The notes under the pieces were generated by a model that was not told where the DNA came from, did no database searches, and was given only the letters and a program-made list of their open reading frames with translations. The position numbers were made by a program, and so were the translations under genes. Source: Lobosporangium transversale (taxonomy: Eukaryota; Mortierellomycota; Mortierellomycetes; Mortierellales; Mortierellaceae). From it: 64,000 bases of DNA. Numbering within the stretch: the first letter of the stretch is position 1; every line of letters begins with the position of its first letter. Below are positions 10,460-23,353 of the stretch, piece after piece. Location: contig NW_019029065.1 of the NCBI RefSeq assembly GCF_002105155.1, positions 1 through 64,000 on the forward strand, in the 5' to 3' direction.

Positions 10460-10776
10460 GATAAGAGACTTTCCAAGGTTGTGTATGTGAATAGTGGATG
10501 GAGTGAAGATCATTACAGTATGATACATACCATAATTTTTATTTTAGACTGTCTGCGAATTTCTTTATTTTCGGGCATAGTACCAGAGCATACATCAGGA
10601 ACATTGACTGATGTCTAAAACATCAAAACCAACAACGGGACAGAAACTGGGAAAAAACTAGAATTTGGTTGCGGCTTATTTCTCCTTCCTGATGTCTGTT
10701 TTGATGTGTATTTGGATTTGCGAAAACTCTTTATTGTGGACCAATCTTATATTTTTACAGAGCATTATGAACTCCT
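10460..10776. other. No gene seen
   Basis: Downstream flank of the eight-exon gene on the minus strand. A short inverted pair (GATGTCT..AAACATCAAAACC near 10610 and the TGATGTCTGTTTTGATG stretch near 10690) is visible, but no coding sequence. Confidence 0.4.
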
Positions 10777-13335
<2,559 letters not shown>

Positions 13336-13453
13336 GTCGAGCCTAGGTTGAGGTTACCAACAGTCAGCTTCATGTAAAATTAAGCAAAAATAGAAAATCA
13401 AAAGGTTATGGCCAGAAACAATTGTAGTAACAAATTAAAATGAAACTTCAATG

Positions 13454-13613
13454 GATGCACTCGCCAAAGGGGCCGACAATGCATCTACTGTGCCTTGATG
13501 CACCCGCCAAGGGGCCGACAGTGCACCTGATGGACATCTCTTCCCGCCAAGGGGCCGACAGAGGAGTATGAGGATAAGAGATCTATATCTCTATGGCACC
13601 CCCACTAAGTCCA
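13454..13613. repeat. Stem-loop block, copy 1
   Basis: Three consecutive stem-loops share the apical sequence CGCCAA(A)GGGGCCGACA but have different basal stems that still pair. These are GATGCA/TGCATC (13454-13485), TGCAC/GTGCA (13499-13525) and CTCTTC/GAGGAG with one wobble (13538-13566). A fourth hairpin, AGAGAT/ATCTCT, follows at 13577-13592. The block lies about 120 bases upstream of the minus-strand start at 13335, so it could be in its leader or promoter. No coding frame crosses it. Confidence 0.75.
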
Positions 13614-13666
13614 CCATAATCAACATTAAACTAACAATATCTAGGAACATTTATATACGATATCTT

Positions 13667-13826
13667 GATGCACTCGCCAAAGGGGCCGACAATGCATCTA
13701 CTGTACCTTGATGCACCCGCCAAGGGGCCGACAGTGCACCTGATGGACATCTCTTCCCGCCAAGGGGCCGACAGAGGAGTATGAGGATAAGAGATCTATA
13801 TCTCTATGGCACCCCCATTAAGTCCA
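13667..13826. repeat. Stem-loop block, copy 2
   Basis: A near-perfect direct copy of 13454-13613. I see two substitutions, G to A in the first spacer and C to T near the end. The same hairpins are preserved. The copies are separated by 53 unrelated bases. Confidence 0.8.
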
Positions 13827-14072
13827 TCGATCCAAGCACCATCTACATGATACAGCATTTACAACTTGGCAAGATATCAATACCTTAGAGTAGAGGAAAG
13901 AAATCTGAGGCGAACCGAGTGATGAAAATGAGCAAAAGAAAGAGTGGTATGTGAGAGAGTGTGTGAAAAAAAGGTATTTAGTGATAGAGTGACGGAAAAA
14001 AAAATGGTAGCCTTGATTGCACTAGATATTAAAAAAGGAAAATAGAGACGCAATGATTAATTATTAACAGTG

Positions 14073-14117
<45 letters not shown>

Positions 14118-14410
14118 GCAAGGATTAATGGTGAGGAGAGTTGTGGCTGAATATGGGATAATGTCATGACTTTATACATTTTACATTTCAATTGATCAAT
14201 TATAACTAAATAGAATGAATACCTTGGTAAAAAATAGTTGCGTATGTGAAAAGCAGCTGAGTAATGACGATCACGGAGAAGCAGTTGCGCAATGACAAGA
14301 CAGTGAGGCAAAGAGTATTGGTACCGATGACAATAAAAAAGACAGCAAATGTAAGAATGTAAGAGAGAGAGAAGTGATGATCAAAACAAATGCAGCGCGT
14401 TAGAAAAATA
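13827..14410. other. No gene; contains a (GA)n microsatellite
   Basis: Purine-rich sequence with a pure GA run at about 14076-14116. No reading frame is supported. It separates the stem-loop blocks from the pogo-like element. Confidence 0.6.
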
Positions 14411-16840
14411 GACGTTTTCTTAAGAAAAACGCCTACAAATTTGATTAAATTGACCTCCCCAAATGTTTTATTCTAAAATGACGTTTGGAAAGTCACACAA
14501 ATATATTTCTCACATGACATGTGATGAGAAACATTATTTTTTTACTCTTATAACAAAAAAAAAAACTACTCGACGTGTCAGTATCCACTTCATCCCTGCA
14601 GCTTGCACAAGTACGCACCAAGTCCTTCGCTATCTTTCGGATCTTCCGTTTCTTTGCCGAGCCTTGGCTAGTCTTCTGTCTGATGCGTTTAAGGCCTTCA
14701 TGACTGAGTACTTCGTGATCTTCTGCTAAACGCTTCAATATTTGAAAGGTCACATCCATATCCATATCGGCAAGCGGTGAGCTTTCAGCTTCAGCAGGGT
14801 TGGAAGTAGCACTACTAGGTTCTGCTACGTATTCGCTGCTTGTCCTATCTCCCACAGCCCTCTCCTGTTGCAGGGCTTCTTCAACTAGCTCTTGCTCATC
14901 CTTTTTCTGTACTATTTCGAAATGCCAGCCTTTGATCATAGAGACCTCAGCGATCAACTACTGGAAGTATGCTCTCTCTTGATTTTTGTATCGGTTATGT
15001 CGAATAAGCGGCCGCATTTCCTCATCGACTGCCGGCCTTTGACAACGGAGCCGCTCACACATTTCAGTCGGAAGGATTGGCGTTTTGGCAAAACAGTTTC
15101 GAAGCGTATGTGGCTTGATGTGACTCCATGCCTCAGGGATCAGTGCCCATGCTTAGAAATAGATTTTTTGTTGCCAAAATTCTGAACGAGATACGTTTCG
15201 GAAGTAAGCAATTCCAAGAACGCCCGCTTGAAAACGCTTATCACCCCAGCATCGAGAGGCTGAGTTACTGGAGTCGAGTTTTTTGGTAGTCGCTGTATTC
15301 GGATATGCCTCCAAGGGATCCCTTCCTCTGGAACGCGCATGTCGATGTCGTTGTGCGCTGTCGTGGAGTCAAGGAGAAGAAGTGTGGGTTGCGAGAGCTC
15401 ATCATCAAACTTTTGCAACCACTTGATGAATATACATCGATTCATCCATCCTGAATCCGCTTTTCCATAGTCATTTTCAATGCCTTATCTTGTTCGACTT
15501 GTCTCGCGAAGTGTTTGGCTAACGAATATCAAACAAATGCAATTGTCACGAAAAGAAATAAGAAAAAATAACAGCTAACATGGACTATTACATTCAATGT
15601 ATTACCGATGACTAATGGCTTAAATGAAGTCATTGTATTGGCCATAGAGAGAGAAGTGCCAGAGGCATTGATGCAAAATAAGATAGACACCTTGCATTCT
15701 CTGAGAGCTTTGGCACCAGTTTTGGAGGTTGGTATCGTGTAGGATTTGGAATCCAGCTCTTTCAAATAGAACCCTGTTTCATCGCAATTAAATATATTAT
15801 CGGGGGTTGTGACATATTAGTCACATGTAAGTAGTAATTTCACTTATCAATTATTAGTTATCAATTAGAGATTGTCCTATTTATATCAGTAGGAGGTGAT
15901 CAATAAAGGGATGAACGTTTCTCATTCACTTTCCAATCCAGATTATTCATATTGATCACCCATACTTCTCAGGGGTGTACTCAGCGCAGATCTGGCGAAT
16001 TTTTTCGAGCTCAGGTTCAATTGCATCCAAGTCAACCGAAGCTGCCTCTCCATGAAGTTGACAATATGAAATACGCTTCTTAAAAGTATCGAACCAATAA
16101 GCCGAAAATGATGGCTGTGCTTCAGATAGTGTATTTCCTGATTCATCTTGAAGATCACAGAGAACCGTGTATGTTACATTGGCTGCGTGTTTGAGCATCT
16201 TGCCGTTGATATACCGACTTTTCTTTCGTTGTCGCTGTATCCAGTAGTAGAGGACTTCTTCGAGAACCGCGTTTTTTCGCTCAACGATATAATGTGAGCC
16301 CGGGGGGTATACCTCGGCTGCAGCTCGAATTTTGTTTTCATTATGAAGTAATCGCTGAAAGCTACTTTTTGGAAGGTATACTCCTATTAAGCATCCGAAA
16401 GATTTAGAAGAAAGCTTGACTGAGAGGCAGTCTTTCCGCTGTTCAAGGTAATGATGAATATCCAATAGTTCAACTTGTTTTTCAAGGGAGTATGAGACCC
16501 TAGACATCGGGATCTCAAACTGTTTGGGGTTTGGGAGCAAAATAACAGCGGACATGTCATTTTTTCGGGTACTCTTTAAAAGCTCACTATACCTTTGTTC
16601 ATGAGTGCGGTCGAGCTCTTCCAGCTCGCGCTTTGTATATTTTTTATCATACTTAGTGGGGAGGAGAAGGAGTTTTTTATTGTTTGGCATCGTTTTGATT
16701 GCAAAGGGATGTAAAGGCTAACAAAAAAAGTGTGTCATGTGAGAAATATAATTGTGTGACTTTCCAAACGTCATTTTAGAATAAACATTTAGGGAGGTCA
16801 ATTTAATCAAATTTGTAGGCGTTTTTCTTAAGAAAACGCC
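14411..16840 (-). mobile_element. Pogo-like transposon with about 115-bp inverted ends
   Basis: Both ends carry long, nearly perfect inverted repeats. Each contains CGTTTTCTTAAGAAAAACG, itself palindromic, followed by AAATTTGATTAAATTGACCT, and running on to TGACGTTTGGAAAGTCACAC. TA lies immediately outside both ends (14409-14410, 16841-16842), as expected for the Tc1/mariner/pogo superfamily. The coding content is on the minus strand. Confidence 0.9.
14500..16690 (-). CDS. Pogo/Fot1-type transposase, multi-exon
   Basis: The first exon (ATG at 16690) carries a CENP-B/Tc5-like DNA-binding region: WIQRQRKKSRYINGKML followed by FSAYWFDTFKKR. Later pieces hold the DDE_1 catalytic core: NCDETGFYLKEL (about 15755-15790), LLLLDSTTAHNDIDM (about 15345-15390) and LPKNSTPVTQPLDAGVI (about 15230-15280), then EAWSHIKPHTLRNCF (about 15080-15125). 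An intron with in-phase GT..AG borders fits between LVIG (15606 side) and the NDYGKADSG piece near 15480. The junctions near 15800-15960, near 15160 and at a TAG near 14965 were not resolved. The gene may be intact with small introns or may carry breaks. Confidence 0.7.
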
Positions 16841-17116
16841 TATAAAAATCAGACTCGACTGTAATTATGGATTCCTGCAGATCAGAGCGATCTATTGTTA
16901 ATTTGCCTCCAAATTTGGAACGTGGTATACAAACCATGCCATCCTGACGCGTTGCGTCTTAACATGGATAGAGATGATGGCACTCGTATATATATGTATA
17001 AAAAAAATAAAAAAAAAATAAAAATCGGAACCTTTTTCGAGCACACTCAATTCATCAAGAAATCCACAGATTCATCTCACCTTCCAAAAATCTCTAATTC
17101 ACCCTCACTCAATCAT

Positions 17117-17149
<33 letters not shown>

Positions 17150-17150
17150 A

Positions 17151-19253
17151 ATGAACTCTACTACAATCGAGTCCACTCCCTCTTCCTCTGTCGTTGAAGC
17201 TCAAAACCCTACCGTTGCGATGCCCTCGACAATTGAAGTAAACTTGTCTCCCCAAGCCTTATTGGAGCAACTTGAACAGTCTCTCCAAGAGGCTGATGCG
17301 GAAAGACAGCAATGTATGGACGAAAAAACTCGCCTGCTCACCAACTACAATAATAACCAAAAATCTAAATTACGACCTCGCTCCCCAGAAGAGCAAGAAG
17401 CTCAGCGAGAATTTCACAATCAGCTCAAATCCCTACAAGAAGACTATGACGCGGCTGAAGCTCATTATAAGCTTATCAAAGATCATCTTGAAGTACAGGA
17501 AGTCATCAGCAAGGAACGTCAACAGATTGTCAAGCAACGAGCCACTTCTTTTCCCAGCGATGTTGATATGCAGGACAGCGGTAGTCTTGATATCGCACCT
17601 GATTATGATATCAAGAAACATGCTGCACTGATCCGAGTTTTCAACTACAAACGGATCCCTGTCCTAGACATAAGTACCAAAGAAATCGACTTCTCAAGGG
17701 TCCAGCTGGAGAAGAAAGCGAATGCCCCTACGCTTAAATTTCAGTTGGACAATGTACCTGAGAAAGAAATAGCTCTAAAGGTGGCAAGGACTGTTATCGA
17801 CTTCCTCAAGGCTTTCGAGACGTACTACCATAACTTCCTGACGGACGATCTCTTCGAGGACTTAGCTTGGCGGTACATGGGATTTGCTCTAGAACAGATC
17901 CGCTTGGATAGCAAGTACAACCGCCTGATAAAGACAGAAGCTTATGGCGATCGCTCTTGGAAGCAAGTCAAAAGGAGCATCCATTTGATCCTGAAGCTCG
18001 ATTTAATTCGATCCTGGATCACTTGCCAAATTACAGACCTTACTGTCTTGCCTCACGAAGATGCTAATACCTTCGCGGACAGAATAGAGTCAATTGTCGA
18101 GGCCGGTGGGCTACAGCCCATGGGAGTGCTCCTTTACGGCAAGGTCATAACGGCGTTGTCTGATGCCGGTCAGGAAAGAGTCTTCGGGGAATTCAAGTCC
18201 TTAGACGCCATAAAGGACATAGATCAGTTGTTGGATTTTATTAGAGCGAATCCAAGCGTTCTTACGGGTGAAAAGAATAATCCCTGTGCTTGGTTCATCA
18301 ATAACTTCACTACAAAAGGATTGCAGACCAATAAGGCTCCATCCTCTATGACTGGAATCTCGCCACCTACAAGACCCCAAAGGAGTACATCCCGTCCTAC
18401 ATCGAGAAATCGAGACACCCGGAAGGACCGAAGACATCCATATCAGCAGGGCCAGAGAGCCCGAAAAGATGAAAGTGCTGTCATTTTGTGCAAGGATCCG
18501 GTATGCATCTCCTTAAAAAGGAGGCATGCCGATGCTGACTGCTTCAGGCATACCAAGCCTACTAAATTTGCCGAGCTAAATAAGCAAGCTCAAGCAAAGG
18601 AGCGAGCTAGAAGAGATCCGAAGAGCAATTATAAAGTAGCCGCTATAACTCAGATCAAAGAAGATAGTTATAACGATGTTATTGGAAATGATCTGGAATT
18701 TGCAATTAAGCGTATGGACATTTCCCCTTATGTTGACAGCCCTACCGGCTCTTCATTAGATGCACCTAAGTATTCATCTTTGATCCACAAAACTGTGTCT
18801 ATAAACCATCCCTTAAAAATAGCAGCGACAAGTGCTGTATCAAATTCTAAAAAACCACAATCAAAAGCACCACATCCGCATGACAATTATGCGGATCCCA
18901 AACCTAATAGAAATATTGGTTATAGAGGACCTGAACCGGAAGACAACAGAATATCTGTTCCCATAACTATAAATGGCCTATTGCACACGGCTTTACTTGA
19001 TCCTGGTTCCAACGTATCCTTCATCAATCGAGAAGTAGCCAAAGACCTCAAAATAAGGACTGCAACTTCGAAAAATACTGTAATTAAATTTGCAGACGAC
19101 ACTACTAGTTTTCAAAATGTCGGCACAGTAGATGCTATTACTCTCTCTTGTAATCACCGAACAGTAGAATGCAGAGTCAGTGTGATGCCTATGGGCTATT
19201 ACGACTTCCTCATCGGGCTTTGGGATCCATGGCATAGCTACAACTGTTGCTGA
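17151..19253 (+). CDS. Ty3 Gag and protease
   Basis: The 700-codon frame starts at the ATG at 17151. A coiled, Gln/Glu-rich N-terminus (about residues 35-130) leads into a capsid-like helical region (about 180-380) with a retrotransposon Gag signature around FADRIESIVEAGG. A Cys/His knuckle lies near residue 450 (CKDPVCISLKRRHADADC), with irregular spacing. An aspartic protease lies near residues 605-695. Its active site reads LLDPGSNVSF, where DTG or DSG is usual, so proline replaces the middle residue and activity is doubtful. The frame is lost near 19217 and ends out of register at 19253. Confidence 0.75.
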   Translation: MNSTTIESTPSSSVVEAQNPTVAMPSTIEVNLSPQALLEQLEQSLQEADAERQQCMDEKTRLLTNYNNNQKSKLRPRSPEEQEAQREFHNQLKSLQEDYDAAEAHYKLIKDHLEVQEVISKERQQIVKQRATSFPSDVDMQDSGSLDIAPDYDIKKHAALIRVFNYKRIPVLDISTKEIDFSRVQLEKKANAPTLKFQLDNVPEKEIALKVARTVIDFLKAFETYYHNFLTDDLFEDLAWRYMGFALEQIRLDSKYNRLIKTEAYGDRSWKQVKRSIHLILKLDLIRSWITCQITDLTVLPHEDANTFADRIESIVEAGGLQPMGVLLYGKVITALSDAGQERVFGEFKSLDAIKDIDQLLDFIRANPSVLTGEKNNPCAWFINNFTTKGLQTNKAPSSMTGISPPTRPQRSTSRPTSRNRDTRKDRRHPYQQGQRARKDESAVILCKDPVCISLKRRHADADCFRHTKPTKFAELNKQAQAKERARRDPKSNYKVAAITQIKEDSYNDVIGNDLEFAIKRMDISPYVDSPTGSSLDAPKYSSLIHKTVSINHPLKIAATSAVSNSKKPQSKAPHPHDNYADPKPNRNIGYRGPEPEDNRISVPITINGLLHTALLDPGSNVSFINREVAKDLKIRTATSKNTVIKFADDTTSFQNVGTVDAITLSCNHRTVECRVSVMPMGYYDFLIGLWDPWHSYNCC

Positions 19254-20319
19254 AAAGGCAGATGATTTCTTAGATGATGAAAGTAAACCGCCACTTGTGC
19301 CCTCCACTATGAAAGACCAAGAGTTAGAAACTGAATTCGTCGAACAGAAGAAGCAGCTCTTATTAGCCATTGATCCCTTCCTTTGCTCTAATAGCAAGAT
19401 TGACCCTAAGAGTCACTGTCCACTAGACATTATGAGAGTCCATCTAAAAGTCAGAGATGACTGTGTGATCCAAGAACGCTCTCGTAGGTTCTACGGGCAA
19501 GTAGAAATGGATGAAGTCAATACCACCGTACAGAATTGGTTAGACAACGGAGTTATAGTTGAGGCGCCTAAGGGCAATCCTTATAATAACTCTCTCACAC
19601 TAGCAGCAAGGAAGAATTTAGAAGGCGAAATTATTAAATACAGAGTCTGTCTTGACCCAAGAACGCTGAACAAGCAGCTCGTGGATATTGATAACTTTCC
19701 TATCCCTATCATTTCCGAAATATTGGAACGAGCTGCAGGTCATAAGTATTTTACTACAATTGACTTGTCACAAGCATATCATAGATTACCTCTGGATGAG
19801 AAAAGCCAACCCTACACGGCACTTAAGCATATGAACAAACAATATATGTTTGCTCGTGCTCCTTTTGGGTTGAAGCCTATGACCAGTATATTCCAAAGAG
19901 GAATGTCTCAATTGCTTGGAGATCTTCATTTCGTTAGCGTATATGCTGATGACATTGTCATTTTCTCCGACAGCATTGAAGAGCACACTGAACATGTCAA
20001 ATTGGTGATCAAACTATTGACAAGTGCCAATCTGATTATCAATAAGGAAAAAAGCAATTTCCTCCGCATGGAAGTTTTGTTGCTCGGGTTCGTCATCGAT
20101 GCAAATGGTAGAAGGATTAATCCAGAAAAAGTTGCTAATGTTCAATCATGGGCTCCTCCCACCGATGACAATATGGTACAAAGATACCTTGGGATGTTTA
20201 ACCACTTCAGAGAATACATACCCCTCTTTAGTACTTTGGCAGCACCTTTGGATAAATTGAGAAACGTCAAAGGACACTTTACGCATCTACAGACCTGGAT
20301 TGCTGAACATTATTCCTGA
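19217..20319 (+). pseudogene. Ty3 reverse transcriptase, RNase H deleted
   Basis: After a frameshift near 19217 the polymerase frame continues. It includes the fingers/palm motifs (YRVCLDPRTLNKQL, TTIDLSQAYHRLPL), the FGLKP motif and the catalytic FVSVYADDIVIFS. The connection motif LGMFNHFREYIPLFS is present. The sequence then jumps at about 20290 from HLQTW directly to the piece that normally follows RNase H (LNIIPDALSRAFP, in another frame). The whole RNase H and tether region is absent. Confidence 0.8.
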
Positions 20320-21890
20320 TGCGCTATCGAGAGCTTTTCCTGATGAATTATGGGCCCGAGAAAATAGTCCGACCCATCCAGAGTCTTCTCAATCAGAGTC
20401 TACAAGAGTATCTGCAATATCAACAAGACGCAGCTTACGCTCCATTGACACAACTGATCCTTCAATAGTTACACGATCAGCAGATCTTATTCCAAGGATT
20501 GAAAGTTTTAATACTTCTTTACCTTATGTGCACCAGATTCAAGATCAAGAAGTGCAACAAGTGACGCCTACTGATGATCAGCAAAAGCAACTTTTGAAAG
20601 ATACACACAGCTTTGGACATCTTGGCATTAATGCCATGGTTGTATCATTACAGCAGCAAGGATATAACTGGCCCAAAATGCGTGAAGCCTGCAATCAGTG
20701 GATAAGACAATGCTCTGCTTGCCAGCACTATAATATCGTGCGTAAAGGCTACCATCCACTCAAAGCGATACATGCTACTCTACCAGGCGAGCACATAGCC
20801 ATTGACCTAGCCCAATTTCCTGTCAGTGACGCAGGCAACGAATATGCTTCTCGCCGTAGATGTATGCACGAGGTTTATTTTTAGCGAACCAATACCTAAT
20901 CGGAATGCGGTTACTGTCGCCGCTCGACTTTTCAAATTATTCTGCTCCATTGGGTTCCCTAAAATTATCCAGAGTGATGATGGGACTGAATTTGTCAACT
21001 CTGTTGTCAGGTCGTTAGCGACCAAGCTTAAGGTTGATCATAGTCTTACAACGCGTTATCATCCTCGGGCCAATGGATTAGCAGAACGTAATGTCCGTAC
21101 CCTTAAAGATCTCTTGCAGAAATCTATCCAAGGCGAAATTACTAAATGGGATGACCAGCTTCCTATGGTCCAGTTACAAATGAATACTAGAGCAGCTAGC
21201 CTTCATGGCTCGGCGCCTTTTTCGCTGTTTTATGGTCGAGATTTCGCCGGCATATCTGACTTCTCGGCATCGGAATCACGATTGTTATCTGAGTCAGAAT
21301 TGAATGAGCGCTTAAAGTATCTTACTGACCTTGTATTCCCTGCTATTGCAGATAAGAGTACAGCCTCGCAGCAGAAAATGGTGGATAAATTCAACTCAAA
21401 TCATTTTATAACTGACTTCCCTATTGCCGCCTATGTGATGATCAAAGACCCCTTGGCTAATAGTACATTTGATAATAAGTACATTGGGCCGTTTCAAGTC
21501 GTTCGTCGCACTGTTCGTGGCACCTATGTTCTCCGTGACGCGATGAGACAACTACTACCTCGTAATTTTGCTCCTGAACAGCTTAAGCTAGTGGATCGAC
21601 CACTTGATGCTTCGAATGATGCCGATGATCATTATGAAGTCGAAGCTATCTTGAGTCATGAAACTTCTGAGGGGGGAGAGACACTGTACACAGTTAAGTG
21701 GAAAGGATATGACGATGAGCACAACTCGCAACTTAGGTAAGAAGACTTTGACTTCAAAGCAATGATCAATAAGTACTATAAAAAGCTTAATCAGCAAAAC
21801 CCTCATATGATTGCCAAAATGGCTAAGAGGAAGCAACCTGCAACAGTTGTAGAGTCAAGGGCTCAGAAAAGACATAAGAACAGAAAGTAG
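20300..21890 (+). pseudogene. Ty3 integrase with chromodomain, broken
   Basis: The HHCC zinc module (HSFGHLGINAM, then CSACQHYN) is in the first frame (20300-20884). A frameshift near 20845 moves to the frame with the DDE core: LAVDVCTRF, IQSDDGTEF and GLAERNVRTLKDL. After the GPF region (YIGPFQVV) comes a chromodomain (YEVEAILSHE, YTVKWKGYDDE) that would guide insertion to modified chromatin. A TAA at 21738-21740 interrupts the chromodomain tail, which stays open to the TAG at 21888-21890. Not functional as read. Confidence 0.8.
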
Positions 21891-22002
21891 AAGCAAAAAC
21901 GAATGTGGCTTCACTGAGGTTTTTGTACGCATATCTTAACAAGCATGAACGTTTTCCTCACTATCAAATCAGACTTAAGGTTTTATTTATTTTCCTTCAA
22001 AG

Positions 22003-22195
22003 ATCGTACTGATTTTAGTATCAGGTGTCTAGTATGGCATACTAGTATTACTGGTACTGCGTACCAAAATAACGAAAATTTAGTATGACATACTCGTACT
22101 GCGTACCAAAATAACAAAAACAATCCCGAGTGTACAGATTTTAGTATTTCAGGACTAGTATGACATACTAGTACTAATACTAGAGTTGAGTACTA
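22003..22195 (+). repeat. GTACT-rich repeat, left part, interrupted by DIRS-1
   Basis: It starts near AAGATCGTACTGATTTTAGT. It contains palindromic motifs such as TAGTATGACATACTAGTACT and two copies of GTACTGCGTACCAAAATAAC. The rest of the unit resumes at 26430 after the DIRS element. Other copies are at 37757, 44477 and 53568. Confidence 0.85.
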
Positions 22196-22383
22196 TTATC
22201 CATCGAGCCAGGACCATATATGTGTTATCTTGCCTAATTTAGCGAACTTTTCAGAAAACTACCCTTAAATAAAAGAAATAAACTATATAAATCTGCTCTG
22301 CTACCAAGTTGGATCTGCATCTTCTTTTGTTTCGCCAGGAACGTATCCGCATTCGTTTTAGATCACTACTGCTACTTCCCCTT

Positions 22384-23350
22384 ATGTCTATCACTCAAGA
22401 TGAAACCATCGCTTCACTTCAACAACAACTGGCTACGTTGGCTAGCCAATTCGCTGATCTTCAGCGCTCCAAGGAGGAACAAGATCCAGCCATGGAGACC
22501 CCTACTCTCATTCAAACTTACAAGCCCACACAAGATGATCTCGAACGCTTCCCCTTCTTGGAACCAAAAGATCCTTCTTCCGTCTTTCAACAAGACATTA
22601 CCGACGAGGAGCTTTGGGAACAATTCAGACAGTTTCCAAAAAACATTCATTGGCCATATGAACCTCCCAAGCTCCCTTCAGCTGTTTCTCTTAAAACCCA
22701 TCAAAAACATCATGATCAACAACTTCGAGCGCTACAAAAACGGTTACTCAACCTTACTCGCCCACTACATTTGTTCGCTCACCAAATCACTTCCATGGAA
22801 ATCGATGATAAAATGGGTACCGAAGACATCGCCGACATTTGCGGCACCTTTGTCACACTTATGCAGGAACAGATTACTGGTACGATCGACAGGATCAACA
22901 ACATGCGACTTGAAAATCTTCATGCCGCAATGGGCTCAACCTACAAGCAAACATCATTGGAACTTGTGGATCCAACTAAATTCCAGGAGGAAATTAAGAC
23001 CAATAAAGCCTTACAAAATTTTTTCAGCCCCCGACAGTTTCAAACTAGCAGTAGTTCAGAGAGAAAAAATAAGACAAACTCTAATTCGTCTTACAACTAC
23101 AAATTTGGCAACAAAGCAACGAAGGCTGTTATTTTTACGGGGACAACAACTACAGGCGAGGAGACAGCAACAGCCGAAGAAAGGACGGCAGCTACCGGAG
23201 ATCAGATAGCCGCCGGAGAGACCGAAGCAGCAGCCGCCGACGACAAGAGAGAAAGTCGGGGGAAGAATCACACTCTTCTTAAACGCATGGCGGAATGTTA
23301 CAAAAGATCGAACACTCCTAGAGATAGTCAAGGAAGGTTACTCTATCCCG
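22384..23350 (+). CDS. DIRS-1 Gag-like protein
   Basis: The ATG at 22384 (MSITQDETIASLQQQLATLA) follows the terminal repeat and starts a Gln-rich coiled N-terminus. A helical region follows (LTRPLHLFAHQITSMEIDDK, then ITGTIDRINNMRLENLHAAM) that is clearly parallel to the first protein of DIRS-2 (RPLDKYVLDAM, HDLRVQNLERAHG). The C-terminal part is low-complexity (Thr/Glu/Ala). There is no stop at the end: the frame stays open through the RT region into the recombinase, up to 26085. Where the Gag product ends is therefore unclear; 23350, near the RT start, is a functional boundary and not a stop codon. Confidence 0.65.
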
Positions 23351-23353
23351 CTC

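Larger units (their letters stand above)
17151..21890 (+). mobile_element. Defective Ty3-type retrotransposon with chromodomain, no LTRs seen
   Basis: Order is Gag, protease, reverse transcriptase, integrase, chromodomain, which defines the chromovirus branch of Ty3 elements. I could not find matching long terminal repeats on either side (16843-17150 and 21891-22002 share nothing obvious). The RNase H region is deleted. A possible TATA box and an A-rich leader (17125-17148) precede the first ATG. Confidence 0.85.

Noticed and set aside
13454..13826. Hammerhead ribozyme, because CCTGATGGA occurs near the stem-loops
   Set aside because: The core CTGATGA and the matching GAAA are not present in the required arrangement.
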